Below the pieces are notes generated by a model that had not been told where the DNA came from, made no database searches, and saw only the letters and a program-made list of their open reading frames with translations. Of a stretch of DNA of 64,000 bases, positions 1-9,802 are shown piece by piece. Both the position numbers and the translations under genes were made by a program. This DNA comes from Setophaga petechia (taxonomy: Eukaryota > Chordata > Aves > Passeriformes > Parulidae). Each line of letters opens with the position of its first letter. Positions within the stretch are counted from its first letter, which is position 1. The stretch spans positions 23,399,003-23,463,002 of the forward strand of contig JANCRA010000007.1 in assembly GCA_024362935.1 (NCBI GenBank). The letters are read 5' to 3'.

Positions 1-412
1 GGCTGAGCAATGCAGCAGAGAAATGGAGCTTCATGTGGAGCTCATCCTGCATGAGGGTGGCTGTGCACCCCTGGTGCCACACACCACAGCCCTCCCAAAC
101 CAGCCTGCTGCCCCTGGTGAGAGGCTCAGGCTGCTTGCTACAGGGCCTGGCTCAGGTGCAGCCTCGCTGGGCTGGGGCTTGGCTGCCTCCTCCCTCTGGG
201 TGGCTGGGCCAGGCCAGCAGCTCCCAGAGGATGCTCTGATTTCAGAGGTCAGGTCTGAGTTGCTATTTCAGGGATGGAGGAGCAGGATGGGGAGCTGCTC
301 TGCTGAGCATGGCCAGGAAGTGGTTTTCCTTTTGATGCCCCAGCGGGTCCTGCCCCATCAGAGTTCTGGCTGGGTTTCAACTCTTTGTGGCTTAGACCAC
401 GGCCCCAGGGCG

Positions 413-438
413 GCTGAGCAGCACAGCTGAGCAGCACA
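413..438 (+). repeat. Tandem duplication of a 13-bp unit
   Basis: The 13-mer GCTGAGCAGCACA occurs twice head to tail (413-425 and 426-438), followed by a partial third copy. It is probably slippage with no function. Confidence 0.7.
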
Positions 439-3400
439 GCTGTGACTGTGCTGTAGGTGGGGCTGGTCCCCTGCTCCATGAGCTCCCTGTTGCTGGTTCC
501 CACGCTGATCCAGGGTAAAGCTCTTTCTCTCTGAGTCTTGGCTGCCTGGGCTTTGAAGGAAGCGAGGGGGACACCCCAGGAGATGCAGCATCCCATTATC
601 CCGGGGTGCAGCAGCTCTGCAAAGGGGGCAGACAGCTATGTGCTGGTGGCAGCAGGAGCCAGAAAAAGGGCCAGCAGAGCCACCTTTGGCTGGGACTGCC
701 CTGATGGTGGGTGTGAGGAGTGTCCTGCTCTCCGGAGTGTTAGCTGACTGTGCCATCCCTGTTCCATCCTGCAGCAGTGGGCATGGGTACCTCTGCTATT
801 GCCTCGGGGAGCCAGGGCAGGCCTGGGTAGAGCTGAGCTGAGGACAGATTGCAAACAAGGGAGGCAGCAGCAGGGTCTGGAAGGGCCAGGCTGGCAGTAA
901 TTCCCATCCTCTTCCCATCAATATGCCTTGCAAAGGGAAATGCTGCTGGGAATGGCCTTCTCTGCTGGAAAAACTGAAGCTCAGGTCTGGTGTCATCTCC
1001 TGCATGCTGGTGCTCAGACACGTGCTGGGTCCTCCCCAGGCTGCCTCAAGTTTGCTGGGAGCTTGGATGTGTGGCTGTTCACCCACTGAGTGTTCTGTGG
1101 GAGGAGAAGAGGTTCCTCCTGCTCCCAGTTCCACAGCAGATGTCTGGATTCACACCCTGGCACAGGAGCTCATGGCTGGGGTGGTGGCAGGCTGTGATAA
1201 TGTGATGTGGACTCGTGCCCCCAGTCCCACAGTGCTGCCCAGAATGCAGGAGGGGGCTGTTTCCATGAAGGTGCTGCTGTGGCTTTTTGTTGTGCACTAA
1301 GGGCACAGCTGGAGAAGCACAGGACAATGTTGGAGCAGGGGTTGAGTGGGTTTAAATTCACAGACATGTAAAGCAGGTGCTAAAAGTGAGTGTGTTTGGG
1401 CCATGGCAGAGAGCTCCACGAAGGGCAGCCTGGGTTGAGGCTCCCTGAAATGTCCCCACTGTCCCCTCCTGAGCCCCTGCACAGCCACCTCACACCGGGC
1501 AGTGCTGGCCCCTCTGTGCTAAGCACCCTCAGGTGTTCTCAGCCCTCCAACCCTTGAGGTGCAATCTGATCCCTCTGCTCTGGGCTGTCCCTGGCACTGC
1601 CACAGCTGCCACTACTGGCCCCACGTCCCTGCCAGGCTGGTGGCATCCAGGGGAACAGGGCCCGCATGGAACATCTGGGCTGTGTCCCAAGGGGATTTAG
1701 GATCTCTCTCAGAGTTTTTCTCTCAGGGGTGTCAGTGGCAGAGCCCTGGCCTGGATGGGCAGGATTTCTCTTCTGTGGTATCCTTGCTGGTGTTGTCTCT
1801 GCGCAGGGCCTGGGGGACCCCTCACACCACTCCACACCTCCATTCCCTGCTCCTCTGACAGGCTCTTGGGCAGGCAGAGAGCTGCAATGCATGAGGTTTT
1901 GGGGCTGGATAGGAAGGGTTGCTGCTGATGGGCAGAGTAGAGGATGAGGAGAGCAGAGGGGAGAGGGACCTTGTCTGCGACGGGTCTGTCCTGCTAGACC
2001 TCCTAATGATCAGCTCACAGGGGAAGGCAGCATGGTCTAGCAGTGGGGCCTGGCCATTGGGAGGTAGGATTTTAGCTCCTGAAGGAAAAAATGGAAGTAG
2101 AATGTTTGGAGAGCTCTCAAACTCCATCTGTACTCCCTGGGCATTTGCACCTGTGCCTAGGCTGACTCCCCACAACCCTGACCCAGCCCTGCGCATCCTG
2201 GAGATGGTGTTGGCACCATGATGGCAGCTTGGGTTGTGCATGCCATGGCTATGCTCCAGGGTGGCATGAAGTCCCTACCACAGCTGGAATTGGGGAGAAA
2301 CCAATTACAGGCTGTCTCCAGGCTCTGGCTGTTGTTTTGCCTGTGACCATATGTTCCCCACCTTCCTAAAACACAGAGGGCTGCAGGGCAGCACAGAGAC
2401 CAGGGATGGCCTGGGCATGGAAGCTGGCAAGGGGCACAGTTCCTGTGCCAGTGGGGGCTGTAGGGTTGACAGAAGATGAAGGGCTGGGCATGGATGAGGA
2501 CTAGCAGGGGGTTTGGGGCAGGTCTGTGTTGTGGGGGTCTGCAGCCAAGCCTGGACAGCAGCAAGTACCATGTGTGCCCCCCTCAACACTCCTGTGGGGT
2601 TCGCTCCCCCGGCCCCCTGTTGTCCCCATGGCCATGTGGGGTGCCCTGGGGCCTGGCTGCTCGGGGCCAGGGTCAGGATGAGCTGAGGCTCTGCTGGGCT
2701 GGGATGTCAAAGGGGCCATAACCCTGATGTTTTGCAAACTCCTGGGGTCAGCAGTTCAGCTGCCACTGACACAGAGGCCCAGAGACACACACGGGCATTT
2801 TGGGTGGATGCTGTAAGCAAACAAACGAAGGTAAAGTTACAGCAACGTGGAGCCCCCCCGGGCCATGCTGTTGGTTTTAGGCTTAACCCCAACTGCAGGC
2901 TGGGTGTAGAAGTCCTCTTCCTAAGAGGACCCAAACCAAGCCAAATTGCATGATGGGGCTGCCTGGGAAATGAGGAAGAAAGGAACAGCATTTTGCGTCT
3001 CTGTCTCAGCTACTCCTGATCCTGAAGGAGCCACAGACCCCATCCCACAGACAGGACAGTGACACCTGGCATTGAGTGATGGCTCCCACCTTCCTGGGTG
3101 GCCAGTGGAGCCCCTGCCTACCCAGCCTGGCTTTGACCCCCCCCCTTTCCAAGCCCTGCCTGATGATGTGTGACTGGAGACCCCTGCTTGGGCTGGGGCT
3201 GTGATGCTGGGAAAGTTTTGCCAGCCAGGAATGCCTTGGGACCAGGTTTTGGAGGTGCTGTTTGTTCTGTACAAGGGGGTCAGGAAGGGAATGGAGCTGC
3301 CCAAGGGCCATGAGCACACACGTCCTCATCCACATGGCCATGGGTGTGACCTGTGCACGTGTCATGGCCATTCCTGGTCAGGCTGCTTGTTTGCTGACCC

Positions 3401-5007
3401 CTGTTCAATGCAGAGCAGAATTGCACAAAAATATTCAGCCTGGGGTTTAAATCCTGCAGGGTTGGAGATGTCTCCTTCTCCCTGAGCTGATGCCATGTGA
3501 ATTGCCCTCACTGGGACCCTTTGGTCTTTGTTTCTGGCTTGCTTAGCTCAAGGACTCTGTGTGGACCCCTCCCTGAGCTGGGTAGCTGCAGAGCCATCCC
3601 ATTTCCCTCTCCTTGCAAATGGATGGGACCTGAGCATGTGCCTCCCCTGAAGTGCCCTCCACAAGGCTCTTGGTCTTGCTCATCTCTGCCAGATCATTAC
3701 CCATGTGCCTGGCTCACCCCATGTGCTGGGTGGGGATGCCAGAGATGAGAACAGCACCAGCCTCAACAGACCCAAATGCAGGGGATGCTTAACACCGTTG
3801 GAAAATCCATGTGGGAATCCATGGTCCATCCTGGATGACTGGAGGATCCTCTGCTCTGCCTGGCAGCCAGGAGTGAAGCTGCCCCAGGCTGAGCCACCCA
3901 TGCTGCCCCTGCTGTGCTGGCAGCCCTACTGTTGTGAGAGGTGAGCTCTCCTCCACATGGCCCAGCCTGGATGGAAAGCAGAGCCCAGCTTTGCCTTCTC
4001 TGATCCGCAGGAGCATCGCTGCCTGGGAGCCAGCACGGGGCCACTGCGGGATGGTGAAGCCAATACTGACACCTGCAACTCCAGGAGCACAGACTGAAAT
4101 TATGGAAGCAAAGGTCATGTTTCTAGAAAGCTCCTGGTGGTGAGGGGCAAGGAGTCAGCCCGATTCCCTGAAAGGAAGCTGTGAGAGCAGGATGCTGAAG
4201 AGTGACCAGAGAGGATCACATCATCCAGGCTGGTCCTGCACAGGGGGTCTAGGGGGCTGTGACCAGAACACAGGGACAATCTCCTGGCCCACAAAACATG
4301 CCTCAGTCTTGCTGCTAGTAATTGAATAGAGAGAAGAATTAATTGTGAGTGGGCGATGTCTCCCCTCCCCGCTCCTCGTTTCCCCTGGGGCTGCCTTGGT
4401 GCTGTGGGTAGTGAAGACAAGGTCATTCCCATGTAACACATCCCAATGGGGTTTTGCCAAGTTTCTTCCCTTTGGGGGGTGGGGACAAGTTAATGGTGAG
4501 CAGTGGGATTGCCCCAGGCTGCTCTGTGCTGCTCAGCCATGGAGGAGCTGCTGCTGCCTCTGAAACGGCCCATTAAAGCCGCGGTGAAGGATCAGCAGGC
4601 AGGGCCGGGGGCACTGGGCCACAGGGCTGGGGAGGGTGAGGGTGGAGTGGGCTAGTATCCCTCTGGCTTTGCTGGGAAACCTCCATGTCTTTATTTTGGG
4701 TGGAAAAAGTTAGTTTATGGCCAAGCATCCTCCAGGCATGGCTGTAAAACATTACAGGATTCTGGGGTTTGTGCATTTTGGTCTTCTTCATATGGTGTTG
4801 GAGCAGAGAGAGATGCTCAGGTATTGGGCAGTGCTTCCTGCACTTCAGTGTCCCCACCTTTGTGAGCCCCTGCCTTTGGCTAACCCTCAAACCTGCTGCC
4901 TACACTGTCTGTCACCTTTCAGAGTCCCCCAGGCAACTGCTCTGAGCCTGTCTGAGCGCTCTGCACCTGCAGAGAGGAGCTCTCCTCGCCCTCTGGGCGG
5001 CTCAGCG

Positions 5008-5064
5008 CTGCTGTGTGCTGCTGCTGTGTGCTGCTGCTGTGTGCTGCTGCTGTGTGCTGCTGCA
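5008..5064 (+). repeat. Imperfect CTG/TGTG minisatellite
   Basis: About four copies of a 13-bp unit, CTGCTGCTGTGTG, run head to tail and end in CTGCTGCAGG. Open frames across it on both strands (Cys/Leu/Ala or Gln/His/Ser repeats) reflect the repeat and are not genes. Copy number is likely to vary between individuals. Confidence 0.8.
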
Positions 5065-6633
5065 GGTACTGCTCTCCTCCATCGGTCGGGATTAGCGCTG
5101 TGGTCCTGTCTGTGTCCCTGCCTGCCAGGAGCAGGGAACTCTGCCTCTTGGCCTCTCTCTGTGAGTGACAGCAACGTCCTGGCTGCTTCTCCACCTGATA
5201 GCTTCCCCTGAAACTATCCGCTGGTGGTTCCCCCTGAAAGAGGTATTCAAGGCAAAACTCCTGTGGGTGTTTTGCTGGCATCCCCTCACTCCAAATTTTC
5301 CTAGACTCTTCTTATGATGTGAACTCCCAGTTTGCCAGGAGCCCTTGTCTCCATTCAGCCCAGTTTGCACTGCTTGCCCCTAAAGCTGCAGTTGGTGTTG
5401 TTTTTCTTGTCTCTGCCTTTCTGGAAGAAGGGGTGCTGGTGGAGAGATTTAGGCTGATGCTCCTTGCTGGCTTTGATCTCTTGTGGGGAGCAGGAGCTGA
5501 CCCCACTCTTTGTCATCCTGCACAAGGAAAGGAGTGTATGTGGACCATTTCTGGGCTAGACAGGGATGATAAAGAAGCAGACAGGAAGGTGGAGATGGAA
5601 TCTGACTCTGTCCTGCAGATGTGCTAAGGTAGATCCTGGGAAAAAGAAGGGATGGTGCTGGGGTGGCCCTGGGCTGTGGGGGTGCCGTGCTGAGCATCAC
5701 AGGGGAATGGGAAGAGCTTTCTTCAGCACCTGCTGTGCTCTCTCCAGTCCCTGCTGTACAGAGAGGCACAGACCCCTCCCAGAGTCTCACAGTCCCTCAC
5801 CTGCTGCTCCTTCCATCTCAAATCTTCTCCTGATCTGCTTCCTGTCTTATCTCAGTCAGCTGCCTCCACACTCCCCAGCCAGGAGGTTCTGTGTGGAGTG
5901 AAGGAGGTGGACAAGGTTTGAGACCAAGCCTGGACCCCAGCCAGGCTGGGACAGATGCCTCTGTGTCATGGTTCCTCTCTCAGCTCCTGCTTCGTGGTGT
6001 TGTAGCCCTGTGGCTGCACTCTGGTACCCTCAGCTTTGTGGGGAAGGGTATGGGAGGGCTGCAGCTCACATCTCTGCTGCTAATGCTTCATCTGCAGCAT
6101 TTAACATCCCTGATGAACATGAGCTCTTCTCTGAAGGAAAACCCTTCTGTATCTGACCAGCCTAAGCACGGTCCCAGTTCTGCAGACCAGGGCAATGGAG
6201 CAGTGGGGCAGCAGGACAAGATCTGGTGGGACCGTGCTGGTAAGCCTCTTCCAGGGACCACAGCCCAATGGCTGCTTGGTGTGCTGGGGGCACAGCAGGT
6301 CCCCAAGCCTTTCTGCCACAAGGGGCTTTCCTCCACCATCCCCACAGCAGTTTGGCCTGAGGCCCAGCAGGTCTCAGGAGCACAGGGCTGGAGTTTCTTT
6401 TCTCCCCAGGAGAGCCAGACAAGCCATTTAGCCTTGTGCCAGGGGATGGAGGGGACCCTCAGCCTGTGGACCAGGGGGCTTATCTCAGATGGCCTGTGAA
6501 GGAGCTGACAGGCAGGCAGATTTCCCTTGTTCTGCCTGGCATGGGCGAGAGCCTATCCAAAAAGGTTTTTTTACTTAAAAACAAAAGAGGGTGGGGGTGT
6601 CACCCTTGATGCAAACACAGGTGTGCGTGGGGC

Positions 6634-6649
6634 TGTGTGTGTGTGTGTG
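6634..6649 (+). repeat. Short (TG)n microsatellite
   Basis: Eight TG units in a row, in intergenic DNA upstream of FGF8. Confidence 0.75.
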
Positions 6650-8149
6650 GGTTGGGAAGCACCAAGGGAAGAAGGCAAATGCCTCTGTGCAGACCCACAT
6701 CTTCCCTGCAAGGAGCAGATTGTGGCCATGATCCAAGGCAGCAGCAGGGGTGGGGTGAGCCCAGCAGCCGTGATGCTGCCTGTCCCTGGCTGCTGTCACC
6801 GACCTGCTCGTTCCTTTTCCCTTCCCAAAGGTGGGGTGGGATGGGGGCTGTGGAGGCTCTGGCTGTAGGCCTGAGGATGGCTGACAGGAGCGTCGTCTGT
6901 CATCCCCTGTCAGCCAAAGTGTGGCCACCCCTGCGTGATCCCACACTGGTTTGATTTTACAGCCATGACTGGCACTTGAGCCTGTTTGCTGAGGGCAGGG
7001 GGCACACGGGACTGTCAGCTTGCAGCTGCCTCTGACCCCGTACAGGACACCATAAATCTCCCAATTTAAGGCAGTCTGGGCTGTTCTGGAAATGGTGCTA
7101 TTGAGTAGACTGTGGTGTGCAGGATAACATGTGCCTGCCTGATCCCATGCCCACCAGGGATAAAGTAGAGGTGGCCACTGGAGAAGGAGAGCAGCATCTG
7201 GGAAATAGACTGAATTCCTTGGTTTTTTAATATAAAAAAAAGTACAGATTGCCTGAATTTAGAGCACCAGGAGTGTCTGGTGTTTCCTGCTCTGGTTTTG
7301 CCTGGTTTTCCTTAGGTAGTGCAGAGAGGTGAATAGGAGGAACCACCTCACCTGTGCTGTGGTACATCAGCTGTTCACACTGCTCAGCCCAGAAGGTTTT
7401 TCTCCTGACCATGTGCTGTACTGATGAGCTGAGTGTGTGAATGTGTCATGCCCTTGGAAACCAGCTCCTGCTTCTGCTGAGCACCTTCAGTGCCTGTCCT
7501 GCCTGCTCCTAAATCCTTTCAGGTAAATGCAGGTTTGGCCCAAGACTTCTTCCTATGCATAGGAAACCCTCTTAGAAACATCTTTTTGCACCAAAAAAAA
7601 AAAAAAAAACAAGGGGAAGGAAAATGAACGACAAACCGAATTTTGGGGTAATTTTGGCCAGCACAAGGCAGTTGCTCATCCTGTGCTGTACTGGGTTTGT
7701 TAATACTGATGCAAGAACTGCTTTCTCCTTGGGCCCTGTAGGGTCAGCCCAGTGATGGGGCAGGGCCCAGGCCCCCTGCCTGCCTGCAGCACCCCTCAGC
7801 AGTGAGGATGCTGAGCAAGATCAGGTGAGAACCCTGGGGGATCCATCCCCAGAAGTGACAGTAGGCAGAGTTTTGGGGAGACACACTGTGTGGCAGGGAG
7901 AGGTGTTGGTGCACTTGTGTCTGGGGCTGTTGGGTGCTTGAGCAAGGGGAGAAGTGCACAGGCTGTGTGTCAGTGTGCATGTGTGAGAGAGAACTGTGGC
8001 TGCAGGTGGTGTGATCATGTGTGAGGCAGAGGGTTGTATTTTGTGGGTAGGGGTAAGCAAAGCAAAGCGAGGATGGCTGTGCTGGGGGCTGCAGAGTGTG
8101 AGGGGTGTGAGCGAGAAGGAGGGCACCTCGGGAAGGCTGCACACCTGTG

Positions 8150-8560
8150 CCAGCTGTGTGTGTGAGTGTGTGTGTGAAAGGGACTGTATGCAGGCTGCGT
8201 GTGTGCCTGCATGGCTGTGCGTGTGCAGGAGGGCTGCACAGGCGTGTGTGTGTGCGGGGCTCTGTGTGTGTGGGGCTGTGTGCATGCATGTGTGGGGCTG
8301 TGTGTGTGTGTGTGTACGGGGCTGTGTGTGTGAGTGTGGCTGTGTGTGTGTGGGGCTGTGTGTGTGTGTGTATGTGGCTGTGCGTGTGTGCAGGGCTGTG
8401 CATTTGTGCGGGGTTGTGCGTGTGTGCAGGGCTGTGTGTGTGAGTGTGGCTCTGTGTGTGTGGGGCTGTGTGTGTGTGCGGGGCTGTGTGCATGTGCGGG
8501 GCTGTGTGTGTGTGCGGGGCTCTATGTGTGCGGGCGGGCCGTGCACGCGTTTGTGTGAGT
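8150..8560 (+). repeat. Degenerate TG-rich minisatellite upstream of the FGF8 promoter
   Basis: About 400 bp made almost entirely of TGTG runs separated by GGGGCTG or CAGGGCTG words. A loose unit of roughly 20-30 bp (TGTGTGTGTGCGGGGCTG and variants) is repeated many times. Alternating purine-pyrimidine runs of this kind can adopt Z-DNA. It ends directly at the FGF8 CpG island. The long minus-strand frames across it (His/Thr/Ala-rich) and the plus-strand frames (Cys/Val/Gly-rich) are products of the repeat. Confidence 0.85.
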
Positions 8561-8589
8561 GTGGCTGTGCTTGTGCGGCGGGGCAGCCG

Positions 8590-8775
8590 CCGCGCTGTCA
8601 CTCAGGGGCGGCTGACAGGAGCTGCCTCTCCAGCGGCGGCAGATAGCGCTGATTGCTGATTCGAGGAAGCAAAATAGCAATTGTAATTATGGGCTCTGAT
8701 AAGATAAAGGAGGGCGCGGGGAGCGCGGGGACCGGCAGCGGGGCACGGCCGGCAAATTAGCAGCTGTCACTCAGC
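8590..8775 (+). promoter_or_regulatory. Candidate FGF8 proximal regulatory block (TALE, homeodomain and GATA motifs)
   Basis: The 12-mer GCTGTCACTCAG occurs twice, at 8594-8605 and 8763-8774. Each copy contains CTGTCA, the complement of the MEIS/TGIF core TGACAG, and a third TGACAG lies at 8613-8618. Between the copies are a homeodomain core TAATTA (8684-8689) and overlapping GATA words GATAAG (8698-8703) and GATAAA (8703-8708). The AT-rich island at about 8640-8710 stands out within GC-rich CpG-island DNA. The position just upstream of the presumed leader suggests promoter-proximal control of FGF8. The motifs are read directly; factor binding is inferred. Confidence 0.5.
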
Positions 8776-8779
8776 GCCG

Positions 8780-9025
8780 AGCAGGCGGCGCCGGCCCCGG
8801 CCCCGGCCAGGTACCGGCCCCGGGGGCCGCCCGCTGCAGCCCCGCCGCAGCCCCCGCCCCGGTGCGCAACAGGTGGCGGGGCCGGGAGGGCCGGGGCTCG
8901 CCGGAACAATGCAGCCCTCGGCGGCCCTGCCCGGGCTGCGGGGCTGAGCCCCGTCCCGCCGCCGCCGCCGCCCGGCCCCATGGCCCCGCAGCGCCGGCCC
9001 TGAGGGCGCCCGCCCGCTCTACAAG
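8780..9025 (+). other. Possible non-coding leader exon of FGF8
   Basis: A strong donor (AAG followed by GTAAGC) sits at 9025/9026 inside the CpG island about 750 bp before the FGF8 start codon. The sequence before it has two short upstream frames, ATG 8909 to TGA 8947 (12 codons) and ATG 8980 to TGA 9003 (7 codons), and no long frame, as expected for a leader. Plausible acceptors downstream end at about 9413, 9629 and 9672. The 5' boundary given here is a guess. The alternative is that the whole stretch is promoter. Confidence 0.3.
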
Positions 9026-9276
9026 GTAAGCGCCCGGCGGGGATGCTCGCGGAGAAATCGGGGGTGTCCCGCTCCCCAGCCCGGTTGCGGAATTTGCTCA
9101 GCTTCACTCCTTCTCGAAACTCCGGCCCCCTCCATCCCCCTCCTCCGGTAATCCTTTTAATGTCTGGCACGTCCCGGGAGGGCTCGCCCGCCCGCTCCCA
9201 ATCCACAACGCGCCCGCGGAGCGGCGAACCCCCAGCGGGGGGAACCGCGTCCCCGACCCACCCTCCCAGTCCTTAA

Positions 9277-9309
9277 ACCCCGTTTTACGGATGGGGAAAC
9301 TGAGGCACG
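9277..9309 (-). repeat. MIR-type SINE relic
   Basis: The string TTTTACGGATGGGGAAACTG followed by AGGCAC is nearly identical to the well-known complementary-strand core of MIR SINEs (TTTTACAGATGGGGAAACTG). Only the short core is recognisable and the flanks have decayed into the CpG island. It lies in the leader/intron region upstream of the FGF8 start codon. An old SINE core kept this well suggests either chance or selection. Confidence 0.6.
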
Positions 9310-9770
9310 GGCTGGGGAGGGAGTCTCGCCGACCACTGGCCGCTGAGCCCGGCTCTTAGTGGCAGCCCCAAGCCCCGGCGACACCTGGCCCGCCGCTCGC
9401 TTCGCTTCGGCAGGTACCGCCGGAACCGGGAGGGGAGCCGGGGTCCGGCCGGGCTTCCCCCGTGGCGGCTGCCGCCCGCGGCCGCGCCCGCCCCCGCCGT
9501 CGGGGCTGCGGGTTGGCTTCGCCTCCCGCGGTGGCAGCGGGGCCGCGGAGCGGGGCGGGGGGCTCCCCGAGGCAGGGAGCGCCCCGGGGGCTGGCCGGGC
9601 GGAGTGGCCGCCGGGCCTTTCCCCTCTGTAGCCGCTTGTGCCCTCCTTTCTTTGGGGCTCGGACGTGCCGGCAGGGCGAGAGGAACCGAGGAGCTGAGAC
9701 AGCGCCGCGCCCCCCGGGCGCTCCCCGCCGCCGCCGGGCCCCGGGCCCTCGGCCCCGCATCGGCGCCGCG

Positions 9771-9802
9771 ATGGACCCCTGCTCTTCGCTCTTCAGCTAC
9801 GT
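9771..9802 (+). CDS. FGF8: FGF8 coding exon 1 (1A)
   Basis: Encodes [10 protein letters not shown] and the first two bases of Val11, then GTGAGT. The start codon context is GCCGCGATGG, with G at -3 and G at +4, a good initiation site. In-frame upstream sequence has no alternative start that I can support. Confidence 0.95.

Larger units (their letters stand above)
1..8140. other. Intergenic DNA upstream of FGF8, no gene recognised
   Basis: All open frames here are short, overlap each other on both strands and show no family I recognise. In particular I see nothing like NPM3, the gene that lies upstream of FGF8 in mammals. The DNA is moderately GC-rich, full of CTG/CAG and TGGG words, and lacks recognisable LINE or LTR sequence. 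It contains a 13-bp tandem duplication at 413-438, a CTG-type repeat at 5008-5064, a short TG run at 6634-6649 and an A run near 7593-7609. Distal FGF8 regulatory elements may be present, but nothing in the text singles one out. Confidence 0.6.

Noticed and set aside
7744..8601. 285-codon minus-strand frame rich in His, Thr and Ala
   Set aside because: It is the translation of the TG-rich minisatellite. A second long frame in another register covers the same repeat.
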